DNA from: Progne subis subis
Lineage: Eukaryota > Chordata > Aves > Passeriformes > Hirundinidae
Assembly (NCBI GenBank): GCA_022316685.1
Contig: JAKJHU010000062.1
Location: forward strand, 2,875,501-2,939,500
Length of the DNA: 64,000 nucleotides
Direction: 5' to 3'
Positions 1 to 18,826 of the stretch are shown piece after piece; position 1 is the first letter of the stretch, and every line of letters starts with the position of its first letter. The notes below the pieces were generated by a model that worked only from the letters and a program-made list of their open reading frames with translations, did no database searches and was not told where the DNA came from. The translations under genes and the position numbers were made by a program.

Positions 1-110
1 CTAGTCCCATCCCAGTGCCTCCAGTCCCTCCCAAGTGCTCTCAGTCCCATCCCAGCCCCTCAGTGCACTCCCCTCCCTACTGCATCCCAGCGACCCCAGA
101 AAAAGAGAGA
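1..110. repeat. Degenerate CCAGTCCC-type short tandem repeat
   Basis: C-rich sequence in which the phrase AGTCCCATCCCAG appears near both 3-15 and 43-55, with related CCAGTCCCTCCCAAGTG pieces between. This looks like a decayed minisatellite of the C-rich kind common in bird intergenic DNA. It is cut by the left window edge, so its full length is unknown. Confidence 0.45.
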
Positions 111-124
111 GGTTTGGTGGAAAA

Positions 125-402
125 GGGGTTTAAACTGAGGGGGGAAACCTCCTTTTTCATTACTGTATGTGTTTAAATTGGAGGGGATCCCCCTTCACTT
201 GGGATTTTAAGGGTATCAATTAAAGGATAACTTGCCTTTTCCGTTATTTGAAGTTTAATTGTGGAAAAATATCCCTTTTTCCGACATTTGAAGTATTTAA
301 ACAGAGGGGGAAAGGGCGGAAAAAGAGAGGGAAAAAATGGCAGGAAACATGAGGTGAAAAAGGAGAGAAAAAAGGGTGGGAAAAGGATGAGAAATGTGAG
401 GT
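125..402. repeat. Degenerate TTTAAA-GAGGGG repeats and polypurine tract
   Basis: A TTTAAA core followed by GAGGGG occurs around 130, 172 and 297. The phrase CATTTGAAGT or TATTTGAAGT occurs twice (near 245 and 285). From about 303 to 402 the plus strand is almost entirely purine. No coding sequence is supported; this is probably a decayed tandem or dispersed repeat. Confidence 0.35.
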
Positions 403-785
403 AATTAGCACTCATGCATTAATTAATTGGGAATTTATGAACACAACTGTGCAGCAAAGGAGAGATGTTGTCTTAATTTTTGAGAGAAAATCTGGCAGAA
501 TCAGTCCCTGGAAGGAGGTTTTCAGGTCTGGAAGTTCACAGTCTTGAAAAGAAGGCAGCTTGGGTATTTCTAAGAGTTGTCTTACTATATATAGACAGAT
601 CCTTCTTGAAAGGAATTCTGTATTAACATCATTAAAAAATCTAGATTCTGAAATGAGCGAGGAGGATCACAAATGCATGTAGGAGGACCTAATCAAAAAG
701 CGAGACAATATCTTATTTAATGCACAAAGGTGTTAGTAAATTCCCAGTTAATTTGTGCATGAGCACCTTGAGGCGCTTCATGCAT

Positions 786-791
786 TTTATT
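786..791 (-). terminator. Candidate polyadenylation signal for TUBA8
   Basis: TTTATT on the plus strand gives AATAAA on the minus strand, about 630 bp past the TUBA8 stop. An ATTAAA variant lies at 715-720. Neither is proven; the signal overlaps the edge of the CR1 relic. Confidence 0.25.
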
Positions 792-799
792 AATTAATT

Positions 800-1003
800 T
801 ATCCATGAGCATCCAATTAAATCTGCCCTCCATATGCCTTGGCATAGATTCTAGGAGGACTTCTTCCACAATCTTCAGGCACAGAGGTGAGGCAGTCACC
901 AGGACCCTCCTTTCAACCCTTTTTAACAATGGGGACAGTGTTTCCCTTTTTCCAGCCCCCTGGCACTTCACCTGATTGCCATGACTTTTCAAATATCCCA
1001 GGG
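800..1003 (-). mobile_element. CR1 LINE fragment (reverse transcriptase region, broken)
   Basis: Read on the minus strand, about 1003 down to 910 encodes FEKSWQSGEV, then a W-K-K-G-N-T-V-P-I block and KKG. This matches the conserved CR1 reverse transcriptase stretch FEKSWQSGEIPGDWKKGN as I know it. The frame meets a stop straight after KKG, and further matches (LLESMPRHMEG) lie in another frame, so the copy is dead. It is 5'-truncated and lacks the usual 3' tail here. It lies just downstream of TUBA8 in the same orientation. Confidence 0.8.
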
Positions 1004-1412
1004 AATGTCGTAGCTGATGGGGGATTCCACGGAATCCCGGCTTTGGCAGGTGTCTGTGGTGTCCCTGTTGGCTCTGCTGCTGTCATGCAGGAGCAGGAAG
1101 CAGGGTTCTGCAGCTTTTTGGGGTGACCTACGTGGAATGTACTGAGCTTATCCTGTGCTTTGGAGCTTAAAGGGGCTCACATTAAGTGTGCAAGGGCGAG
1201 CAAGGGTTTTTACATTACTGGGAGTGGAGGGGCATCGCTGCAGCTGATGGTATCTTACAGGATCATTTTCCTGACATTTATAGAATAAAAAATGTCACTA
1301 TATGACTAAGTTTATGTTTACAACGTACAGAAAAGCTGATCTAGTTGTTGATTGACACATGCAATACAGTGAGACACAGAGAATTCCGTGCTCACCAGGA
1401 GCAAAATGTATT

Positions 1413-1418
1413 TCAAAA
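1413..1418 (-). other. Relic Phe-stop codons after the TUBA8 stop
   Basis: On the minus strand TTT (1416-1418) and TGA (1413-1415) directly follow the TAA at 1419-1421. They correspond to the last residue and stop codon of the EEF-ending alpha-8 tail and lie in the TUBA8 frame. Confidence 0.75.
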
Positions 1419-8436
<7,018 letters not shown>

Positions 8437-8698
8437 GGTGTCTCCAGAGGCGTTTCCCTCGCTGTGGGATCGCTGCTGGCAGGTTTGTGCTGGAGCCCGG
8501 CTCTGGCTGCAGCAGGAGGCACCCTGGGCCCCGCAGCTGCTGCTGCGCCTCAGTGTCACAGCGCTGGGGGAAGAGGTCACCCTGTGCCTCCAACACCCCT
8601 CCTGTGCTAATCCAGCCACACAGGCCAGGCTCAGGGACACCCCGGGCTCCAAACCCAGTGCAGCCAGGGCTGGCACTGCTTAGGAATCAGGAGTGTGG
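8437..8698 (-). promoter_or_regulatory. Presumptive TUBA8 5' UTR and promoter
   Basis: This GC-richer stretch lies immediately upstream of the TUBA8 ATG and ends at the minisatellite. No TATA box was seen. It is not a strong CpG island: CpG is moderate and CTG/CAG-rich sequence dominates. The transcription start cannot be placed. The promoter function is inferred from position only. Confidence 0.35.
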
Positions 8699-9745
8699 CC
8701 ACGTAACACACTGTACGCTGTGCCTTCTCACACCGAGGGATTTCACATCACCTTATCCACACACGCTGCACCACGTAACACACTGTACACTGCGCCTTCT
8801 CACACCTCGGGATTTCACATCACCTTATCCACACACACTGCACCACGTAACACACTGTACACTGTGCCTTCTCACACCTCGGGATTTACATCACCTGCAC
8901 CACGTAACACACTGTACACTGTGCCTTCTCACACCTCGGGATTTCACATCACCTGCACCACACACACTGCACCACGTAACACACTGTACACTGTGTTTTC
9001 TGACACCTCAGGATTTTACATCATCTGCACCACCACAGTTCCCTGTTCTGCCAACATGTACTTCTGTAGATGAAAATCACACTGAAATTTCACAGGTGAT
9101 TTCACATCACCTGCACCATACACACTGCACCACGTAACACACTGTACACTGTGCCTTCTCACACCTCGGGATTTACATCACCTTATCCACACACACTGCA
9201 CCACGTAACACACTGTACACTGTGCCTTCTCACACCTCGGGATTTACATCACCTGCACTGCACACACTGCACCACGTAACACACTGTACAGTGCCTTCTC
9301 ACACCTCGGGATTTACATCACCTTATCCACACACACTGCACCACGTAACACACTGTACACTGTGCCTTCTCACACCTCGGGATTTACATCACCTGCACTG
9401 CACACACTGCACCACATAACACACTGTACAGTGCCTTCTCACACCTCGGGATTTACATCACCTTATCCACACACACTGCACCACGTAACACACTGTACAC
9501 TGTGCCTTCTCACACCTCGGGATTTACATCACCTGCACTGCACACACTGCACCACGTAACACACTGCACACTGCCTTCTCACACCTTGGGATTTCACATC
9601 ACCTGCACCACACACACTGCACCACGTAACACATTGTACATTGTGTTTTCTCACACCTCAGGATTTTACATCACTTGCACCACCACAGTTCCCATGTTCT
9701 GCCAACATGTACTTCTGTAGATGAAAATCACACTGAAATTCCAGT
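8699..9745. repeat. Minisatellite of about 70-bp units with higher-order structure
   Basis: The marker CACGTAACACACTGTAC recurs with unit starts near 8701, 8773, 8845, 8902, 8974, 9132, 9203, 9274, 9343, 9414, 9483, 9554 and 9624 (one copy reads CACATAAC). Spacings are mostly 69-72 bp, with one short 57-bp unit and one 158-bp unit. From 9203 the units alternate between a CTTATCCACACACAC form and a CTGCACTGCACACAC form, giving a 140-bp dimer repeated about three times. A longer end segment with GTTCTGCCAACATGTACTTC occurs twice, near 9010-9090 and 9665-9740. Several frames stay open across the array because of its periodicity; none is a gene. Confidence 0.95.
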
Positions 9746-10686
9746 GCACAAGGCATATACAGGTAAATGAATGGAAAAGAGAAGGATAGAATAAAAACAA
9801 AAATAGAGATCTGGAAAGTAAGCAAGTACTATTCTTAAGTGTGCTCTACTAGCACTTTTAAATGATCTCCTGGCTTCTCTAACATTTTAATTTACTTCTA
9901 TTACTTCTCTTTCATGTCCAGTCCTCCAGGCTGTTGGCAGCATGGGACAGCTTTCAGTACAGACTCTCACTTCTCTGCCCAAACACAGAAAGAAATTTGA
10001 TTCTTATTGCAGTGTTTATTGCAGGACAGGTCTGGAGGCATCACCCCAACACTTCTGACACCAAATTAGTGCAGCAGCCTCCACCACTTTGCTCCTTCTG
10101 CACTAGTTCCCCACTGGAAAGCAGCAGCTTCTCTCAGTAGAGAAATCCTTGTGTTTGCAACTCCTATGTGACAAAGAGGAAGGTGCACTTAATTGCTTGA
10201 ATCTGCATTATGTAATTCTCAGGCTTTATAATTGTGCTGTTTATGATGATGTTTAATCAGCAGACATTAAATAGGCAACTCCTAAAATGCAGGTTACTCT
10301 ACTCTGACATGATATTAATAATTGTTCTGCCACTGCTGGCAAGCACAGAAATATCTTAACACCTACATTTCAACAGTGAGAAATTGTTCATACTGATTTT
10401 TATACTCACTTCGGTATAGTCTTCATTTTGCTGTTCTTTACACAAACCTGCAAATCATTACTCTTCAGTTTTGGCTGGGAAAAGCTACAGAGCCGTAATT
10501 TCTGGAGCCATAATTGGTTTTTTTTAACAAAGAATTTCCATGACAATTTCCACCTGCTGCTTTGTTTAAGCTGAATCTCAGAGTTCTTCAGAAAACCATC
10601 AGATCATTGCTTTGAGACTGAGGAACAGTCTCACATTTTCACTCTGGAAAGGGCATTTTTGAATAATCTAGAACTCAGAAGTACTG

Positions 10687-10955
10687 TTGTGCTGGTTTAT
10701 CCCCAGCTGGCAACTGAGCACTGAATCAGAAGAGTAAGAGAGAACCTGTGGGTTGAGGTGTAGTTTAAGACACAAGCAAAGCAAAGCAAAGCAAGGCGTG
10801 GATTCCAACTTCCCATGGACAGGCAGGTGCTCAGCCACAACCAGGACAGCAGGGCTCCAGCACTGGCTCAGGAAGACAAACACCAGCATTCCCCTTTCCC
10901 CTTCTTCCTCCCCCAACTCAATATGCTGGGCAAATATGCTGGAGATTGAAACACC
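10687..10955. mobile_element. Avian LTR-like dispersed repeat fragment
   Basis: The phrases GGTTTATCCCCAGCTGGCAA, GTGGGTTGAG, AAGCAAAGCAAAGCAA, CTTCCCATGGACAGGCAGG and GGAAGACAAACACCA in this order match a widespread bird LTR-type repeat that I know from many neoavian genomes. The copy is diverged and no internal retroviral genes flank it, so it is a solo LTR or a fragment. The element's family name is not certain, and orientation was not established. Confidence 0.55.
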
Positions 10956-13335
10956 CCAAGAGGCAAATGAAGGACAGCAAAATGCTTTTTCTCCTCTGCT
11001 GGATGTACATCACTGCCTCCCTACAGATTGGTGACTCACCAACAGTGACAGAATCATGGATTATTTTAGAATATTATTATGCCATTTTACAACACAGTGC
11101 ACTTTTAGTAAGTTCTTAGGTGATCACACAAAATCCTCTTTTCCTTTTAATTTGGGATGTGTAAGGCTTTGCATTTCCCACACATTGTTAATGCCTTCCT
11201 GGGAAAGTGAGTGAAGATTTAAACACTTTCCTTGTGTTCCCTGTGTAACTGTTTTCTGTTAAACTGTTGCCACCTGCTGGGAGAACGAGCAGCATCTGAT
11301 TTCAGGATTTCTGAACTTCCAAACTCCAGTAATGAAGCACCTGTGTAACACTGGTACCTTGATAAAATACATTTCAGGCATTATCCCTGAAACAGAGAAC
11401 TGAGCTGTGTATTTTTACTTTTTATTGGCAGAGGTTTCTCCCCTAATACAGTAAGTGTAGTTAATTCTAATATAAAGATACACTCATACAATAATGATGA
11501 ATGCCAGGTATTTTATTCTTAGTACTATTGGTCTTGGTGATCCCAAAATGCAGACTCACACCCTGCCAGATGATCAGTGGATTAGATCTCATCAGATTCA
11601 CACGGAAGACATTCTCTACTTAATTCAAATATGCTGAAACTACGAAACAATGAGAAACAAAACCTTTGATATACTTTGTAGTGTATCGATACAATAAACA
11701 CCATTTTTTAAAATATACTCAATCACAGAACAAACAAGCAACTCTACAAAGAGGTAAATCAGTAGTCACTTTATTATAAAAATTAGATACTGCAGTTTTA
11801 GTATTAATTGCAGAAAAAACCCGTGATACCTTATTTCTGTCTTCTTGCTCTTTCATGATAAATTAAAAACAATATAAATTCTAAATCAGTAGTAATCCAA
11901 CAAAGTCAAGGTTATCAACCTACACTTAAAATAAAGTTGAGTGTTCAAAGTCCTGGCAAATGACACTTAACAGCATTCTAAAAACTATGTAGGGCCTGCT
12001 GAAACCACTGGTCCAAACCAACCTCCAAAACTGCACCTCTGCCTCCCAACTGAAAATGATGCCAGAAGACTGCAGCAAAAAGTCTTCATTACCTAACAGT
12101 CACTTTGATAAGAATTTGGCCTGACTTCAGAGTGAAATTTGCCATTTCACTACCTGGCTTACAAAGAACTTAACCTGAGGCCTTGCAAAGCAGGGGGGCA
12201 CAAGACTCATCTGGTCATTTCTTGGAAGAGCTCAACTCCAGACAGAGCTGCTGTGTTTCATTCTCATTTCACATCAAGTGTTGGTTTCAGTGTTGTAACT
12301 ACACTTGCAGCTGGATTACAGGAAGCATTTAGCAATAGCAAAGGCTGCTCTTCCCTTTGTGTGCAGAGTATACAAGAAATTACCTTTTCATGTGGAAAAG
12401 CTACGTGCTATTTAACCTAGTAAGAGTAGAGCAGCAGAATCCTGGCAGAGACAAAAACTTTGGGGAGAGATATGGGATTGGTTTGGGTTTTAAAAACTCT
12501 TGAGACAACCAGACAAGGTCGTTGCTGCACCCATGAATAACCTGCCTGAGTTTGTCTGACAATAATGCTGGAGTGTAGCTCTTTTTTGGGGTAATTTAAG
12601 ATGAAACAGACAATTATTTTTAGCAGTGAAGATGAGACTCTTTTCAAAGTGTCCTAGTGGGGAGCAAAGCAACAGACCACGCACAGTCTGAGGGTACCAA
12701 CACACCACACTGGGACCTACACTGCTGCCGCTCATAGGTTTGCTGTGGGCGCACCAAAAGGGCTGCTCTGGCATTTTGTAGTTTGGGCTGACATCAGTGA
12801 GTTTGCACCCTTTTGGCACAGGTGCTGGGATGACAGAGGCCAATTTGTCCTCTCCAGCACACAACAGTGTGAAAGCAGTGTTCCGTTAGGTCAGTGCTCC
12901 CTCCTAAAGGAATTTGCCCTTTGTCAATTGATGATGGATGGATGAATGGGTGGAGGAGAAATTAATGTTCTACCCCAAACCTCCAATTTCTGCCCCAAGT
13001 GGTCAGAAATGGAGTTGGTCTGGTGACAGACCTGCAGATGTACAATTTCTTGCCACTGATCTTGGGGAAGATCTTTTGATGTCAGAGAAGTATCTCTTTC
13101 TATAAAAAAATAAACTTTTGTTCTGAATGACAGAGCGCTGCTAAATGACTCCCATCTAACCCATGACTCTGGATACTGGGGACTTGGGGAGCAATTCTAG
13201 ATATACAAAGAGACTTTTTGACATCTACATAAACAAAGCAAGAGGTAGGGAAAGAGTGAAACAAAGCAACAACTTCAGTTGTTCAACAGGACAATAACAT
13301 AGAATATAATTTAAAAAAATAACTCTATTTCCTTA

Positions 13336-13351
13336 CCACCACCACCACCAA
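13336..13351. repeat. (ACC)n microsatellite
   Basis: Five to six CCA/ACC triplets in a row. Confidence 0.8.
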
Positions 13352-13568
13352 GTGCTTCTAAGAATGACTATGCATCGGGCAAGCACTAAGTGCTGTGATT
13401 TGCATTTAAGAGGAGTAGATACAGCACACCAGTCTTTGTGGCCCACCACCTCACCTCATCTTTCTGGCTTAAATATGACTAAAATCCAGTGTGCCTGTCC
13501 AAAGAGGCATCGGTCACAAGAGAAACCATGGCTTTCAAAAGGCAATAGGCTTTACTTTCTCCAGTGTT

Positions 13569-13574
13569 TTTATT
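13569..13574 (-). terminator. Candidate polyadenylation signal for PEX26
   Basis: TTTATT on the plus strand reads AATAAA on the minus strand, about 470 bp past the PEX26 stop. Other copies lie further downstream (for example near 11,770), so the 3' UTR could be longer. Confidence 0.35.
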
Positions 13575-14039
13575 CCACGTGCTTGTCCTAAATCCCATGC
13601 TGCAGGAACTGGGCTTTTCAGATGTCTTCAGGCACAAGAGAATATTCCCCTGATCACTGGTACTCCGTTGCCTTTTACAGTCATGCTTCCAGGAACACTA
13701 TTGCACTTGTTCAGAGAACTGCTCGGCATTTGCAAGGATGAGAACTTCTTCTGTAATTCGTAACTGGCTACTCACTCAAGAGACACATCCAAAGCCAAGT
13801 GTTTGAAAAGGAGGATTCTTATTCAGTTGTAGATATGGAAGGAATGGCTTTACCCTAGTGTTGGACAGGACCAAGCAAAATGTCAGGAATACTTGCTGCG
13901 CCTTCAAAATTCATACACCGCCATTCCCTGTCTGAAGAAATTCCAGGAGTCCACGGGTGGTCATCTCAGATTTCAACAGTCCCTGAAGAGCCTGGTAAGA
14001 TCCCCAAGACAAGGTGACACTTTTAGTGGAGGAAGACAC

Positions 14040-16674
<2,635 letters not shown>

Positions 16675-16924
16675 GGAGCCGGCGGGAGGGCTCTCCCCGG
16701 CCCCGCACGGCTCCGGCTCCGGCTCCAGCGCCGCCACTGCCCCCGCCAGGGCCCGGCTCCGCTCCGCACCGCTCCGCTCGGGCAGGCACCGGAACGCCGC
16801 GATGGAGCCTGCCGGCAGCGGAAGGGAGCGTGCCCCGGCCCCGCGGGCCGCCGGGACGTGTAGTCACCGCTGCGGGAGGGCATCGGCCCCTGGGGCATCG
16901 CTGGACGGGGAAAGGCGGAGGGAA

Positions 16925-17283
16925 CCGCGTCTGTTCAGCCTTGGGAAGAGAGCGAGGGGATCTCTTCAATGTGTATGAATACCTAAAGGGGGGTGCTAAG
17001 GAGATAAAGTCTCTGCTCTGTGGTGCCAAGCACCGGGACGAGAGGGAACGGGCAGGAACTGATGCACAAGGAGTTCCACCTGGACTCCGTTCCTGTGCGG
17101 TGACCGTGCACTGAAACATTGCCCAGAGAGGGTGTGGAGTCTCCCTTTACGGAGATGTTCCACAATCGCCTGGATGCAATCCTGTGTGCTCTGCAACGAC
17201 CCCGGTTGAGCAGGGAGGTGGGTCCAGATAGACCTACCGCGGTTCCTTCCAGCCTGACCCCGCTGTGACTCTGTGACTCTGCG
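16925..17283 (+). mobile_element. CR1 LINE 3' end inserted in the PEX26 CpG region
   Basis: The phrases TGTTCAGCCTTGGGAAGAGA, CTTCAATGTGTATGAATACC, GGACGAGAGGGAACGGGCA, GCCCAGAGAGGGTGTGGAGT, GCCTGGATGCAATCCTGTG and TTCCTTCCAGCCTGACCCC follow the CR1 3' region in order. It ends with CTGTGACTCTGTGACTCTG, the 8-bp tail repeat of CR1. The copy is 5'-truncated and diverged. It lies between two CpG-rich blocks. Confidence 0.85.
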
Positions 17284-17600
17284 GTCATCGGCGGTGCAAA
17301 GCGGGCTCTGGCGGGGGCGGACCGAGATCGGCGCCCGTCCCTGCCAAAACACGCTCCCTTCCTCTTCTCCCTCGTGTGGCTGCCGAGGGAAAGGGGCCGA
17401 GCCCGTCTCGGCGGTTCTCCCCGCAGCCGCCGGGTGTCAGCCCAGCCCCGGGAGTGTCCCAGCTCTCCTCCTCCCCCCCGGCCGGGAGAAGGGGCTCGGT
17501 GCTAACCGGGAGCGCTCCCCGCCGCCCCGCAGCTCCGCCCGCGGGTGATGGATGCTCTCCGCTCCCTGCACTTCCTCCGGGCACCTCTCCCCAGGCACCC
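17284..17600. promoter_or_regulatory. Distal CpG-rich block upstream of PEX26
   Basis: High GC and CpG density resumes immediately after the CR1 tail and fades near 17,600. It probably belongs to the same ancestral island as 16.43-16.92 kb. No exon or start site can be placed in it. Confidence 0.55.
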
Positions 17601-18189
17601 CGTGCCCGCAGTTTTAAACACATTACGCTGTTCACGGAGTTCGGGCGTAATAACAGCGTCTGCAGCAGCACCCGGCAGGCAGCGAGCCGCGTTCTCCCTC
17701 GGTTGTTATTTAAAAACAACAGGGTGCCTCGGTTACGAGGTAATTACGGCAGCCAGCAAGAACGCTCTTCAAAAAGGGATCTCTACAGGAGAGACAGGAT
17801 TGATTTGTCTTGTAACATTTTTAAACAACTGACACGTTTATTTGTACCCCCCCACTACGAAAATGTAATTGCAAATGGACTGATACAAAACACGCTAGAG
17901 AATGAAACGCACCTTTTAAAAGGGATTTTCTATGCCATTACAGCGTGACGAATGTGATTAAAAACTTGATCAGAGGTCTCCTTTTCCAGGTAGGTGTTTC
18001 CTGCCCCTCTGGGCAGCAGCAGGAGCCCTCTGCAGCAGCAGCTTTTGTACAGCGGTGCATCCAAGGTGTGGGCACACCGCTCTTCACTGTGGAAGGGGTT
18101 CCCGAAGGATTCGGGCTGGCTAAGGTGAAACCACTGCACAGAAACCTCAGAAAGGGAGGGCCCAGCAGGCAAAGGCAGAGGTAAAGGCG

Positions 18190-18290
18190 TTCCAGACTTC
18201 CGCTCCTGTCGCTCGGCGCTTGCAATTCGGAAAACGGCATTCCTTTTTGGGAACTACAAGTCCCAAAGTGCACTGTGGGAAGAACGTGCC
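18190..18290 (+). promoter_or_regulatory. Candidate promoter with ETS and ZNF143-type sites
   Basis: ACTTCCG (ETS core) lies at 18196-18202. At 18253-18271 the sequence ACTACAAGTCCCAAAGTGC closely matches the ZNF143/THAP11 site ACTACAANTCCCAGNATGC. Such pairs mark TATA-less, often bidirectional, housekeeping promoters. An ATG in strong context follows 55 bp downstream. It could drive a plus-strand transcript or be a distal PEX26 promoter on the minus strand. Confidence 0.55.
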
Positions 18291-18325
18291 TCGTACCAGC
18301 TAGTGCCCAGCACAAATTCCCAAAT

Positions 18326-18826
18326 ATGGATAAGGAATCAAGTTTGAAAAAGACTCGCACTGGCTGGATGCTCCTCACTGAGACTCAGAAAAGGAGTGAG
18401 CCAGCTGAAAAGCGAGGTGAGTTTGCGACATGCAAAGATGCTGTTCAAGGATTTCTTTCATGCGGAGCAGCCAGTAGTGTTCTGTCCCTCAGAAGGGCAG
18501 CCCAGCATCTCTCGGGTGGTGTTTGCAGTAGGTGTTGTGGTCACGGAGCCGTTTTTGGAACGGGGCTGTTGTTTCAGGTGGAGGAGCGAGCAGCAGGAGC
18601 AGCCGTGCTGCCGAGGGAGCCAGATCCTGTTTCCCTGCAGATGCGCCTGATGGATAAAGACCTCTGGAAAGGCAGGGAGCTGCAACATTGCTGCAGTGGT
18701 GTTAGGGGCTGGGAAGGGTCAGGGGGAGGCAGGAGCTGCTCTGAACAGCGGCTCTCTATGAGTTGCAGTGTGCGGTTGCGTAGGAAGGCAAGGTGGACAA
18801 GCAGCCTCGTAATAAAACAGTTCTAG
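18326..18826 (+). CDS. Unrecognised 166-codon open frame or first exon
   Basis: The frame starts at an ATG with A at -3 and G at +4, just downstream of the ZNF143-type site, and encodes MDKESSLKKTRTGWMLLTET, then QKRSEPAEKR. At 18416/18417 the sequence GCGAG/GTGAGT is a full-consensus splice donor (phase 1), so the real product may be only the first 30 codons joined to an unseen exon. Unspliced, the frame runs to a stop at 18826. I recognise no family. The N-terminal part is Lys/Glu/Thr-rich and looks more protein-like than the remainder, which is Gly/Ser/Cys-rich. It may be an upstream exon of the plus-strand neighbour, a non-coding RNA or a chance frame. Confidence 0.25.
   Translation: MDKESSLKKTRTGWMLLTETQKRSEPAEKRGEFATCKDAVQGFLSCGAASSVLSLRRAAQHLSGGVCSRCCGHGAVFGTGLLFQVEERAAGAAVLPREPDPVSLQMRLMDKDLWKGRELQHCCSGVRGWEGSGGGRSCSEQRLSMSCSVRLRRKARWTSSLVIKQF

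Larger units (their letters stand above)
9746..13560. other. TUBA8-PEX26 intergenic region
   Basis: AT-rich, with no supported exon on either strand. It holds the LTR-like repeat at 10687-10955, a CCA triplet run at 13336-13351 and possibly the distal PEX26 3' UTR. Otherwise I see nothing in it. Confidence 0.6.

Noticed and set aside
8487..9720. Repetitive open frames rich in Thr, His and Cys; also considered as a CRISPR-like array
   Set aside because: They follow the minisatellite period. The whole unit repeats, with no distinct spacers, and the host is a vertebrate.
16983..17352. Minus-strand frames of about 100-118 codons
   Set aside because: They lie antisense in the CR1 tail and adjacent CpG-rich DNA.
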